From Hartmannibacter diazotrophicus (lineage in GTDB: Bacteria > Pseudomonadota > Alphaproteobacteria > Rhizobiales > Pleomorphomonadaceae): DNA of 64,000 bases. Where the stretch lies: assembly GCF_900231165.1 (NCBI RefSeq), contig NZ_LT960614.1:2292550-2356549 (forward strand). The letters are read 5' to 3'. How positions within the stretch are numbered: the first letter of the stretch is position 1; each line of letters opens with the position of its first letter. The notes under the pieces were generated by a model. It worked only from the letters and a program-made list of their open reading frames with translations. It made no database searches and was not told the origin of the DNA. Of this stretch, positions 42,209-51,190 are shown piece after piece. The position numbers were made by a program, and so were the translations under genes.

Positions 42209-44880
42209 CATCCCCCGCCGCCGAGACAAGAACCAGCTGGTTTGCTGCGAACAGAATACCTCTGCTGATCGGATCCTTGTCGTTCATACTGCTCAGTGCT
42301 CTCGTCGTCAGCACCATGCAGATGTCCTTCGATCTGTGGACCAACCAGCAGCGTATCGCCGAATCCAACGACCGCTTTCATCGCCTGCAGGTCGCCGCCG
42401 ACGCGGATCGGCATTTCGGGGCCATGCGCTATTGGCTGACCGATGTTTCCCTGAGCCTTCTCACGCTCTCCGACCGCAAGGCCGCGGAGGCGCACGCCAA
42501 GCTGGACGAGGACCTCAAGCGACTGGCTGTCTTTGCGCCCGAGGCGGCGCAATCGATCCGCTCCGGCGTCAACGACTATGTCGAACAGGCCCAGAAAGCC
42601 GCGAACGCCTATACCGACGACAACCGGGTCGTGGGTAACGCCTTTCTGGCCATGGCCCGCAAGGGCAGCGATGAAGTCGACGAGGCACTCGGCAGTCTCG
42701 TGGAGCAACTCTCGGCCGACGCCGATCGCGTCAGCGCGGCGGCCACGCGGACGGCGAAAACGGCAACCAACCGGGCAGCCATCGCCTGCGTGCTGGTCAT
42801 CACATTCGGCGCGCTTCTGACCCTCTTCGTCCTGAGGTCGATCCTGAAGCCGCTGCAGCGGATCAACACGGCCATCGCGGGGCTCAATGCGGGCGCGACC
42901 GAAGTCGACCTACCGCCTCCCGGCCCGGACGAATGCGGCCGCATTGCCAGTGCTCTCAGCGACCTGCAGCACAGCCAGCAGGAACGCCGGCGGCTGGAGG
43001 CCGCTGCCCGGATGCAGCACAACACGATTCTGACGGCCATCGAGACCATTCCCGATGGTTTTGCGCTGTTCGACGCCGACAATCGGCTGGTTCTGGTCAA
43101 CGACCGCTACCGGTCGATCTTCTCCAATGTCTCGGACCTTCTGGTTCCGGGGACCTCGTTCAAGGACATTCTCGCAGCAAGGGCTGCGCTTGGCGACGCC
43201 GGTCACGCCGGGCTTTCCAGCGAGGCATGGATCGCAGAGCGCCTGAAACGCCACGTCGACCCGGCAGGACTTCGCGACGAGGTCATGATCGGCGACGCCT
43301 GGGTCCGGATCACCAAGCGCAAGACGCCGGATGGGGGAACCGTCGCCGTCTACAGCGACATTACCGACCTGAAGACCAAGCAGGAGCAGCTGGAGGACGC
43401 CCGCCACGAGGCGGAAGCCGCCAACGAGGCCAAGAGCCGCTTCCTCGCCTCCATGAGCCACGAACTGCGCACGCCGCTCAATGCCATCATCGGCTACAGC
43501 GAAATGCTGATCGAGGACGCGCAGGACTCAGGCGAGGAGCACAGTGTCGGCGATCTGGAGAAGATCATGGCCTCGGGGCGTCATCTCCTGTCCCTGATCA
43601 ACGACATCCTTGATCTCTCCAAGATCGAGGCCGGCAAGATGGAACTCTATGTGGAGCGCTTCGACGTCGCCGACCTGGTCGACGATGTGACGGCGACGAT
43701 CGCTCCGCTGGTGGCCAGGAACGCCAACCGCCTCGTGGTCGACGTCGACCCGGCGCTGGGCGAGATGGAGACCGACAAGACCAAGCTGCGCCAGAATCTC
43801 TTCAATCTCCTGTCGAACGCGACGAAGTTCACCAAGGACGGCGTCATCGAACTCAACGTGAGGCAGGAAGGCGATTTCGTCGCATTTTCCGTGCAGGACG
43901 ATGGCATCGGCATGAGCCCGGAGCAGCAGGCGCGCCTGTTCCAGGCCTTCACGCAGGCGGATTCGTCGACAACCCGCAACTATGGCGGAACGGGCCTCGG
44001 TCTTGCCATCGTGCGCCAGTTCACCCTCATGCTTGGCGGCGACATCAAGGTGAAAAGCGAGCTTGGCAAAGGGTCCGTCTTCACGCTGACAATTCCGGCA
44101 AGGCTCAGCGACAGCGTGGCGGAGAATGCGCCATCGCATGACGGCGCCGGCGAAACGAAATCCATTCTCGTGATCGATGACGACCCGCACGCACGCCGCA
44201 TGATGGCCGAACTCGTGCGCGGTGACGGCTACCGGGTCATGATGGCGGGCGACGCGGCTGAGGGCCTCGCCATTGCCCGCAAGACCCACCCGGACGCGAT
44301 CATCCTCGACATCATCATGCCGGAGCGCGACGGGTGGTCGGTCCTGAAGGAGCTGAAGTCCGATCCCGAGCTTTGTGGCACGCCCGTGGTTCTGGCGACC
44401 ATCGTCAACGACCGGGAGATGGGGCTCGCCTTCGGGGCCTCGGCCCATCTGACCAAGCCGATCGACACGACGAAGCTGATGGAGGCGCTCAGTTCCGTCG
44501 TCAACGGCCACGAACGGGACGTGCTGGTCGTGGATGACGATCCGGCGACCCGAACGCTCCTGCGCCGCATCCTGGTGCGTGAAGGCTGGCATGTACGCGA
44601 GGCGTCGGACGGCGAACGCGGCCTTTCCATGCTGGACGCCAAGCGGCCGGCCCTCGTCATCCTCGATCTGATGATGCCGAACATGGACGGCTTCGAGACA
44701 TTGCGGACCATGCGCGCTCGCGAGGAACTGGCCGACCTGCCGGTGATCGTCGCGACCTCCAAGGATCTCAGCCGCGAGGAAGTCGACTGGTTGCGGGCGA
44801 ATGCGCGCGAAGTCATCGGCAAGGGACAGGACGGACGCGCAAATCTGCTCGCCGCCGTTCGCCGTCACGTCACAGGATGA
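42205..44880 (+). CDS. Hybrid sensor histidine kinase with two receiver domains
   Basis: 891 residues, inner membrane. Two membrane helices (about 20-42 and 190-212) bracket a periplasmic four-helix sensor region; a HAMP segment follows ([15 protein letters not shown]). A PAS domain spans about 285-395 ([20 protein letters not shown]). The H-box is [18 protein letters not shown] with His419, then N-box NLLSNATKF and G-boxes GIGMSP and [13 protein letters not shown]. Receiver 1 has Asp702 ([12 protein letters not shown]); receiver 2 has Asp821 ([12 protein letters not shown]). It probably responds to the periplasmic haem protein and starts a phosphorelay to the next two genes. Confidence 0.94.
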   Translation: MTSPAAETRTSWFAANRIPLLIGSLSFILLSALVVSTMQMSFDLWTNQQRIAESNDRFHRLQVAADADRHFGAMRYWLTDVSLSLLTLSDRKAAEAHAKLDEDLKRLAVFAPEAAQSIRSGVNDYVEQAQKAANAYTDDNRVVGNAFLAMARKGSDEVDEALGSLVEQLSADADRVSAAATRTAKTATNRAAIACVLVITFGALLTLFVLRSILKPLQRINTAIAGLNAGATEVDLPPPGPDECGRIASALSDLQHSQQERRRLEAAARMQHNTILTAIETIPDGFALFDADNRLVLVNDRYRSIFSNVSDLLVPGTSFKDILAARAALGDAGHAGLSSEAWIAERLKRHVDPAGLRDEVMIGDAWVRITKRKTPDGGTVAVYSDITDLKTKQEQLEDARHEAEAANEAKSRFLASMSHELRTPLNAIIGYSEMLIEDAQDSGEEHSVGDLEKIMASGRHLLSLINDILDLSKIEAGKMELYVERFDVADLVDDVTATIAPLVARNANRLVVDVDPALGEMETDKTKLRQNLFNLLSNATKFTKDGVIELNVRQEGDFVAFSVQDDGIGMSPEQQARLFQAFTQADSSTTRNYGGTGLGLAIVRQFTLMLGGDIKVKSELGKGSVFTLTIPARLSDSVAENAPSHDGAGETKSILVIDDDPHARRMMAELVRGDGYRVMMAGDAAEGLAIARKTHPDAIILDIIMPERDGWSVLKELKSDPELCGTPVVLATIVNDREMGLAFGASAHLTKPIDTTKLMEALSSVVNGHERDVLVVDDDPATRTLLRRILVREGWHVREASDGERGLSMLDAKRPALVILDLMMPNMDGFETLRTMRAREELADLPVIVATSKDLSREEVDWLRANAREVIGKGQDGRANLLAAVRRHVTG

Positions 44881-44903
44881 GCAGCCGCGAGAAGGACAGG
44901 TAA

Positions 44904-45269
44904 ATGCCCACGATCCTGATTGTCGAGGACAACCCGATGAATCTCGACATGCTCTCGCGCCGGCTGCAGCGCAAGGGGTATGACATCGAGACGGCGGGCG
45001 ACGGAAAGGCCGGGGTGGAGGCGGCTGAAACCATCCGGCCCGACATCGTCCTGATGGATATGAGCCTGCCGGTGATGGATGGCTGGGAGGCCACGCGGTC
45101 CATCAAGTCCAACCCGGCCACGAGCGCGATTCCCGTCATCGCGCTCACGGCGCATGCCATGAATTCCGACCGGGAAAAGGCGCTGGAGGCCGGCTGCGAC
45201 AATTTCGAGACCAAGCCGATCGACCTGCCGGCGCTTCTGGCCAAGATCGAACAGCTCTTGGCAGGCTAA
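44904..45269 (+). CDS. Single-domain response regulator (CheY/DivK-like receiver)
   Basis: 121 residues, receiver only. Phospho-acceptor Asp52 lies in VLMDMSLPVMDGWEATR; the acidic pair is in LIVEDNP, and the switch Thr and Lys are in IALTAHAM and ETKPID. It could shuttle phosphate between the hybrid kinase upstream and the DHp-cyclase downstream, as DivK-like proteins do. It lies 23 bp after the kinase gene and 3 bp before the cyclase gene. Confidence 0.93.
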   Translation: MPTILIVEDNPMNLDMLSRRLQRKGYDIETAGDGKAGVEAAETIRPDIVLMDMSLPVMDGWEATRSIKSNPATSAIPVIALTAHAMNSDREKALEAGCDNFETKPIDLPALLAKIEQLLAG

Positions 45270-45272
45270 GGC

Positions 45273-46823
45273 ATGGCACAGGCGGAGCAAATCAACCGCG
45301 AAGCGATTCTGGTGAGTGTCGCACAACGGCTGTCCGGGCCGTCGGAGCTGATCCTCGGCTTCCAGTCGCTCGTGGTGGAGGAAGTGCGCCGCATCGGGCC
45401 GGCCGCCGCCCTCGAAGACCTTGAAAAGGTTCTCGTCGCCGCCCAGACCCTCGGCCAGATCGTGCAGCGCCTGCTGATGAACGACCTCGGCGACGAATTC
45501 TCGGCGCTCGACGATGCGACTCTGCGCCACGATCTGCGCACGCCGGTCAACGCGATCATCGGCTATTCCGAACTGGTGCTGGAGGATTTCGCCGGCGATC
45601 TCGACGGCTCGGTCGAGGCCGACATCCGGCTGGTTCTCACCGAATGTGGACGTCTTCTGGATCAGATCGAGTCCCTTCTGATCTTCTCCAGACGGCAGGG
45701 CGAGACGGTGGCCGCCGAGGCCGCCGAAGTCAGCATGGCCGAAGCACTGGCCCGCTCCCTCTCGGGACAGGACGAGCGCAAGCCGGTTGACGGCGGGCGG
45801 ATTCTCGTCATCGACGATACGCCCGCCAATTGCGAATTGCTGATGCGGCAACTGGCCCGGCACGGGCATGAGGTGACAACCGCGACCTCCGGGCGCGAAG
45901 CGATGGAGATCCTGAGGCGGGAGACGTTCCACCTCGCGCTCATCGACATCCTGATGCCCGACCTCAACGGCATCGAGCTGCTCGCCTGCCTCAAGAGCGA
46001 TCCGGACTGGCGCGACATGGCCGTGATCATGGTCTCGGGCCTCAAGGAAACCGAGGCGGTCCTTCGCTGCATCTCGGCCGGGGCCGAGGACTATCTGCAA
46101 AAGCCCATCGACCCGGTGTTGCTCCACGCGCGCGTCGATGCCTGCATCGAGCGCATGCGTTTGCGCGAACGCGAGCGGCAGTTTCTCGCCCGGATCGAAT
46201 ACGAGAAGGAACGCGCCGACTCTCTGCTTCAGGCCATGCTGCCGGAACCCGTCATTCGCAGGCTCGGCAATGGCGAGGTGATCATCGCCGACCGTTTCGA
46301 GGACGTGACGGTCATCTTCGCCGACATCGTCGACTTCACGCCGCTGGTGGCGCGGACGGATCCGTCGATGCTGCTGAAGCAGCTCGGGGTGATCTTTTCC
46401 GAGTTCGACGACCTTGCCGACAAGCACGGCATCGAGAAGATCAAGACGATCGGCGATGCCTATATGGCGGTCGCCGGTGTGCCGGATCCGGTCCACGACC
46501 ACGTCTGGCGCGCGCTCGCTTTTGCCCGCGACATCATCCACGCCACCTCCTGCGGCGCACTTGCGCATACGGGTCTTGCGATAAGGGTCGGGCTTCACCG
46601 CGGACCCGTCATTGCCGGCCTCATCGGCCGCAAGCGCTTCGTCTACGACGTCTGGGGCGAGACGGTAAACCTTGCAAGCCGGCTGGAATCGACCAGTCCG
46701 GTGGGGCGCATCCACCTCTCTGCAGCCGCGCTGGAGGGCCTGGAGGGGCTGGACCTTGCTCCGCAAGCGGCCGAAAATTTCCTCAAGGGAATCGGGCGGA
46801 TGACGACATATGTCGTCGACTAG
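45273..46823 (+). CDS. DHp-receiver-class III cyclase protein (cyclase under phosphorelay control)
   Basis: 516 residues with an unusual order. Residues 70-150 are a histidine-kinase dimerisation/phosphotransfer domain with H-box [18 protein letters not shown] (His86), but no HATPase domain follows. Residues 175-295 are a receiver with Asp225 (HLALIDILMPDLNG) and Lys in YLQKPID. A helical segment leads to a class III cyclase domain (about 340-515): VIFADIVDFTPLV (two metal-binding Asp), IEKIKTIGDAYMAVAG, VYDVWGETVNLASRLES. The Lys/Asp pair fits ATP as substrate. It would accept phosphate from its upstream neighbours and alter cAMP output. Confidence 0.92.
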   Translation: MAQAEQINREAILVSVAQRLSGPSELILGFQSLVVEEVRRIGPAAALEDLEKVLVAAQTLGQIVQRLLMNDLGDEFSALDDATLRHDLRTPVNAIIGYSELVLEDFAGDLDGSVEADIRLVLTECGRLLDQIESLLIFSRRQGETVAAEAAEVSMAEALARSLSGQDERKPVDGGRILVIDDTPANCELLMRQLARHGHEVTTATSGREAMEILRRETFHLALIDILMPDLNGIELLACLKSDPDWRDMAVIMVSGLKETEAVLRCISAGAEDYLQKPIDPVLLHARVDACIERMRLRERERQFLARIEYEKERADSLLQAMLPEPVIRRLGNGEVIIADRFEDVTVIFADIVDFTPLVARTDPSMLLKQLGVIFSEFDDLADKHGIEKIKTIGDAYMAVAGVPDPVHDHVWRALAFARDIIHATSCGALAHTGLAIRVGLHRGPVIAGLIGRKRFVYDVWGETVNLASRLESTSPVGRIHLSAAALEGLEGLDLAPQAAENFLKGIGRMTTYVVD

Positions 46824-47125
46824 TCGCCGGGTCCGCCGGTTCGGCGAAAACGGCGTATCCTCAAGTAATTGCGCGAATTCCGAGCAGTCGCGCCGTTCCG
46901 GCGATGGCCGCAGCCTGCCATGTCGCGTCCACCGTTCGGGTTGCACCGCAGAAAAGCCCGTTTCGCAGTGCATGCAACTTGGCAAAGGCTTTGCTTGAGA
47001 AGCGAAATCCGGATAACGGCAGGTGATCCGGTCGCGCCGGGGCCGGTGGCGCCGCGCCAGACCGCCCGGACCGACATTCCGATCTGTTCCGGACCTGATG
47101 TTCGAGCCACGAAGGGACATGGCCA
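46824..47125. other. 302-bp intergenic region
   Basis: Between the cyclase and acyltransferase genes. It is GC-rich with no recognisable frame or promoter. GAAGGGA just before 47126 may be the ribosome site of the acyltransferase. Confidence 0.45.
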
Positions 47126-48298
47126 TTGGCGGACCAGGAAAGTCTGTTCCTGAACAGACCGGATTTCGCTCGCTGGGGATGGCGCCTGGGGCGGCGCGAT
47201 GCCCGGCAATCGCCAGCCGCGGCGGCGGTTGAAACGAATACCTCCCGCCAACTGGTTTCGATCCAGATTCTGCGGGCGTTCGCCGCCCTGATGGTCGTCA
47301 TATTCCATGTGACCGACAATGCGTTTTCCCAATCCCTCGGCACTGTCCCCGTGTTCATGATCGGCAATGCCGGCGTTGATATCTTCTTTGTTATCAGTGG
47401 CTTCGTCATGTATCTCTCGACACGGAGCCCGACGATCACACCGGCAAGGTTCTGGGAGGCGCGCATCGTTCGCATCGTCCCGCTCTACTACCTGGCCACA
47501 TTGACCTTTCTTGCCGTCGTCCTTCTCCTCGATCGATTGCCCGCAGACTTTTCCGCTTTTGAAATCGTGCTCAGCGGCCTGTTCATCCCGTTCAGGAACT
47601 CCCTGAACGGTCAGGAAGTGCCTTTGCTTGGCGTTGGCTGGACCCTCAACTACGAGGCGATGTTCTATCTGGTCGTTGGCCTGGCCATTGCCATCGCGCC
47701 CTTGCAGAGAAAGATGCAGATCGTCTTCATCGCATCGGTTCTCTGCGTGCTCGTCGTCGGTCGTTTCCTGTTTGAGCCAACGGGCGCAGTTGGCATCCGC
47801 ATGACGAGCCCGATCCTGCTTGAGTTCCTCTCGGGAATGATGCTTGGCGTCATTGAGAGCCGTCGGCCACGACGCCAGATCGTGCTGGGGGCAGCGATGA
47901 TTGCAGCGGGCGTCGCGCTGATGGTCTTCCTTGATAGCCGCGCCGGGACGATGCCGAGGACGATCGGCTACGGTCTGCCGGCTGTTCTGATCGTTCAGGG
48001 CTTCATTCTGTGCGAAGGCCTGATGCGGCATCGCAGTCTTCGCCTGCTGCGCTGGTTCGGCGATGCGTCCTATTCGATCTATCTGGTCCACGGCATTGTC
48101 ATTTATGCGATTGTCTCGCCGTTTTCGGCCTATCTGCCGAGGTCCGAGGCGTCCTGTGTCGTCCTCTTCGTCCTGGCCTGCGGTGCGGGGCTGCTGTGCT
48201 ACGAATATGTCGAGCAGCCGCTTCTGAGGGCATCGAAGAGCGTGCTTTCGAGCGTGAGGAGAAAATACGCCGCTGCCAAGGGCGCGATCGACGGATAG
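47126..48298 (+). CDS. Acyltransferase 3 family membrane protein
   Basis: 390 residues, about ten membrane helices. Family signatures are SIQILRAFAALMVVIFHV (the conserved first helix with catalytic His), VDIFFVISGFVMYLSTRSPT, and GVGWTLNYEAMFYLVVGL. Such enzymes transfer acetyl or other acyl groups to exopolysaccharide, O-antigen or other envelope sugars. The start is uncertain: TTG 47126 with GAAGGGA upstream is the best in-frame choice. A perfect 8-bp dyad GTCTGTTC-CT-GAACAGAC (47142-47159) lies inside the first codons, which might mean a later true start. No polysaccharide gene cluster is adjacent. Confidence 0.88.
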   Translation: MADQESLFLNRPDFARWGWRLGRRDARQSPAAAAVETNTSRQLVSIQILRAFAALMVVIFHVTDNAFSQSLGTVPVFMIGNAGVDIFFVISGFVMYLSTRSPTITPARFWEARIVRIVPLYYLATLTFLAVVLLLDRLPADFSAFEIVLSGLFIPFRNSLNGQEVPLLGVGWTLNYEAMFYLVVGLAIAIAPLQRKMQIVFIASVLCVLVVGRFLFEPTGAVGIRMTSPILLEFLSGMMLGVIESRRPRRQIVLGAAMIAAGVALMVFLDSRAGTMPRTIGYGLPAVLIVQGFILCEGLMRHRSLRLLRWFGDASYSIYLVHGIVIYAIVSPFSAYLPRSEASCVVLFVLACGAGLLCYEYVEQPLLRASKSVLSSVRRKYAAAKGAIDG

Positions 48299-48355
48299 AA
48301 GATGGCAGGGCGGAGCGCGGGAATCGCGACCGCTGAGGATGCGGGAGAAGAGGAA

Positions 48356-49258
48356 ATGAAAGTCGCGGTGATGGGGGCCGGCGCCGTCGGCTGTTACTTC
48401 GGAGCCCAGCTTGCCAGAGCTGGCCACGAGGTCGTTCTGATCGGCCGGCCGGCCCACGTCGAGGCGATCATGCGCGACGGCCTTCACTTCGAGAGCGCCG
48501 GCTGCGACGGGTATATCCGGCTGAACGCCTCGACCGCGCCCGATGCGGTATCCGGAGCGGACCTCGTCCTCTTCTGCGTCAAGTCGGCCGACACCGAAGA
48601 AGCCGGACGCCAGATGCTCCCGCACCTGGCCTCCCGCTGCGCGATCTGGAGCCTGCAGAACGGCGTCGACAACGCGGATCGACTGCAGGAGGTGCTTGGC
48701 CGGCCGGTCACGCCGGCCGTGGTTTATGTCGCGGCGGAAATGGCCGGGGCAGGGCACGTCCTCCATCATGGCCGAGGCGAACTCGTCATCGCGCCCGGAG
48801 ACAACAACGGCGAACTCGCCCGGCTCCTGACCGAGGCGAGCGTGCCGACCACCATTTCGGACAATGTCGCCGGCGCGCTCTGGGCCAAGCTGATCCTGAA
48901 CTGCGCCTACAATGCATTGTCGGCGATCACTCAGCTTCCCTACGGCAAGCTGGTCAGCCAGCCGGGCGTCAAGGATGTGATCCGCGATGTGGTGGAGGAA
49001 TGCCTTGGCGTTGCCAATGCCCTCGGCATCGTCATTCCGGGCGACATCTGGGCAGCGGTGGAGGGAATCGCCACGACGATGGCCGGTCAATATTCGTCGA
49101 CGGCGCAGGATCTCGCACGCGGCAAACGAACAGAAATTGATCACCTCAACGGCTTCGTTGTGGACAAAGCGGCATCCGTTGGTCTGCCGACGCCTGTGAA
49201 CAGGACGCTGCTGACCCTCGTCCGCCTGCTTGAAACCAAAGCGGCGGACGGCCGATAG
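48356..49258 (+). CDS. Ketopantoate reductase family protein (PanE/ApbA-like)
   Basis: 300 residues. The N-terminal NADP-binding motif is VAVMGAGAVGCYFGAQLARAG; catalytic Lys lies in LWAKLILNCAYNALSAITQL, and a C-terminal helical domain contains GKRTEIDHLNGFVVDKA, both characteristic. It reduces 2-dehydropantoate to pantoate (pantothenate/CoA) or a related 2-keto acid. Many genomes carry several PanE paralogues, and no panB or panC is adjacent, so the reaction is not certain. ATG 48356 follows GAGAAGAGGA. Confidence 0.9.
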   Translation: MKVAVMGAGAVGCYFGAQLARAGHEVVLIGRPAHVEAIMRDGLHFESAGCDGYIRLNASTAPDAVSGADLVLFCVKSADTEEAGRQMLPHLASRCAIWSLQNGVDNADRLQEVLGRPVTPAVVYVAAEMAGAGHVLHHGRGELVIAPGDNNGELARLLTEASVPTTISDNVAGALWAKLILNCAYNALSAITQLPYGKLVSQPGVKDVIRDVVEECLGVANALGIVIPGDIWAAVEGIATTMAGQYSSTAQDLARGKRTEIDHLNGFVVDKAASVGLPTPVNRTLLTLVRLLETKAADGR

Positions 49259-49614
49259 ACCCGGATCGCCAGTCTGCAGGCCGGTCAGTCAGGTGGATTG
49301 ATCGGCGCAACGTTCGATTGGAACGCGATCAAGCTCTGGCACGCGTCATCCTATTGACAACTTTGGACCATTGAATGGTGACCGAAGGGTGGCCGACGAG
49401 AGGCAAGTCGGGCAGCGGTTGCGGGCGTCATGCCGGATCGAGCACCAGACCAGGTTACCTTTTTGAACGGCGTTCTGGATTTTCTGTTCCGGGATCGGGT
49501 GAGCATTCCGCGATCCTTCGTACCGGCCTGAGGCGGGCCGGTACCGGCAAAATCCCGAGTGGCCGGAAAATTGCGAGGTTCGTCTTCGGTTCGTGTTTCC
49601 AAAGGAGCGGCACT
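49259..49614. other. 356-bp intergenic region
   Basis: Between the PanE-like gene and the KTSC gene. It contains TTGACA at about 49352 but no well-spaced -10 box. A GAAC-GGC-GTTC dyad lies near 49467. No coding frame with a ribosome site was found. Confidence 0.4.
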
Positions 49615-49908
49615 ATGGAGCAGATCAGAGTCAACTCCCGAGTGATCAAGTCGATGTTCTACGACTACGCCCGCAACGAACTGACTCTGAATTTCCGGAA
49701 CGGCAAGGTCAGACGCCTTGCGGATGTGCCCGTCGGGCAGGTCGAAGGCCTGGCGAAGGCCCGGTCACCGGGTGACTACTATCTGGTCAATCTTCGCGGC
49801 AAATACCCCACCGTCGAGCGAAATGCTCTGCCGCTGGAACATTACGTTCCCAAGGTCAGGAAAAGCCTTCGCCAGTTTCGCGACAACGTCCTGCGACGTT
49901 TCGCCTGA
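49615..49908 (+). CDS. KTSC-domain-like small protein
   Basis: 97 residues. The N-terminal 55 residues (IKSMFYDYARNELTLNFRNG ... VPVGQVEGLAKARSPGDYYL) follow the KTSC domain pattern, often found alone or with RNA-related proteins. The C-terminal 40 residues are basic (PKVRKSLRQFRDNVLRRFA). No enzyme motif is present. AAGGAG lies at ideal distance before ATG 49615. It is a single gene with no clear partner. Confidence 0.78.
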   Translation: MEQIRVNSRVIKSMFYDYARNELTLNFRNGKVRRLADVPVGQVEGLAKARSPGDYYLVNLRGKYPTVERNALPLEHYVPKVRKSLRQFRDNVLRRFA

Positions 49909-50068
49909 AGCGCCCTCGCTGCGTCTCGTGTGCTGAGCGCCTTATCGGACTCGCCGTCCTTCATCCCATCGGTCCGTAGTTGCTCGTAGCCGGAAACCAT
50001 CGTTCCGGCAGGCGGATGGAGTATGCTCGCCGCTATCGGGATTGCGAACAGCGGAAGGGTCGCGGGCA

Positions 50069-51052
50069 ATGAGGGCCATGGTGCTTGCAAGGCCGAAAAC
50101 GCCTCTGAACATGGAGGAAAGACCCGATCCGGTTCCTGGTCCCGGAGAAATCCGGGTTCGCGTCGAAGCCTGCGCCGTCTGCCGGACCGACCTTCATGTG
50201 GTCGACGGCGATCTGCCGTATCTCGGTCACCCTGTCGTCCCCGGTCACGAGATCGTCGGCATCGTCGATCAGGTCGGAGAGGGCGTCTCCGACCACGACC
50301 TCGGCATGCGTGTTGGGATTCCCTGGCTCGGCCACACCTGCGGAACCTGTCCCTATTGCTGCTCCGGCCAGGAAAACCTCTGCGACGAGCCCGCCTTCAC
50401 CGGCTATACGCGCGACGGCGGCTTCGCGACGCATGTCATCGCCGACGCCGCCTTTGCCTTTCCGATGGACGGATTCGACGATCCGGTTGCCGCGGCGCCC
50501 TTGATGTGCGCAGGACTCATAGGCTGGCGCTCTCTCAGGATGGCCGGAAACGGCAAGCGTATCGGCCTCTACGGCTTCGGGGCCGCGGCCCACATCATCG
50601 CGCAGGTCTGTATCTGGCAGGGACGTGAGGTCTACGCCTTTGCGCGTCCAGGCGACGAGTCGGCGATGGATCACGCCCGTGCGCTTGGTGCGGTCTGGGC
50701 CGGTGGGTCCGATGAAAGCCCTCCAGAACTGCTGGATGCGGCCATCATCTTCGCGCCGGTCGGCGACCTCGTGCCGGCCGCCTTGAAGGCCGTGCGCAAG
50801 GGCGGGACCGTCGTCTGCGGCGGCATCTACATGTCCGACATTCCCCAGTTTCCCTATCGGATCCTGTGGGAGGAGCGACAAGTCAGATCCGTCGCCAATC
50901 TCACTCGCCAGGATGCCATCGAATTCCTGGAGATTGCGCCCAAGGCCGGCGTCCGGACGACAACGACGGTCTATCCTCTGGAAAAGGCCAACGAAGCCCT
51001 CGACGACCTTCGCGCCGGCCGCTTCCAGGGCGCAGCGGTGCTGGTTCCCTGA
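50069..51052 (+). CDS. Zinc-dependent alcohol dehydrogenase family protein
   Basis: 327 residues, medium-chain dehydrogenase. Catalytic zinc ligands are Cys38 (ACAVCRTDLH), His60-Glu61 (VVPGHEIVG). The structural zinc loop has four Cys (CGTCPYCCSGQENLCD). The nucleotide-binding fold follows (RIGLYGFGAAAHIIAQVCI). It oxidises a primary alcohol or reduces an aldehyde with NAD(P)H. ATG 50069 has AAGGG upstream; an upstream in-frame TTG is unlikely. It is followed by the kinase fusion gene in the same direction after a 138-bp gap. Confidence 0.92.
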   Translation: MRAMVLARPKTPLNMEERPDPVPGPGEIRVRVEACAVCRTDLHVVDGDLPYLGHPVVPGHEIVGIVDQVGEGVSDHDLGMRVGIPWLGHTCGTCPYCCSGQENLCDEPAFTGYTRDGGFATHVIADAAFAFPMDGFDDPVAAAPLMCAGLIGWRSLRMAGNGKRIGLYGFGAAAHIIAQVCIWQGREVYAFARPGDESAMDHARALGAVWAGGSDESPPELLDAAIIFAPVGDLVPAALKAVRKGGTVVCGGIYMSDIPQFPYRILWEERQVRSVANLTRQDAIEFLEIAPKAGVRTTTTVYPLEKANEALDDLRAGRFQGAAVLVP

Positions 51053-51190
51053 CAACCTGACTGACGATGGATCGCGGCCGCAAGCTGATCCACGTCATGG
51101 CCGGTCGGCGTTGGTCGTGTACCAAGAAGGTTGACGCGCCACGCGGCGCTTACCTGTGCGACCCGACACATTTCCGACGAGAGTCCCGGC

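Noticed and set aside
47142-47159. Operator GTCTGTTC-CT-GAACAGAC
   Set aside because: A perfect dyad, but it lies within the first codons of the acyltransferase and might be chance unless the true start is downstream.
49460-49500. LexA box (GTTC-N7-GTTC)
   Set aside because: Two GTTC elements are 10 bp apart and there is no DNA-repair gene.
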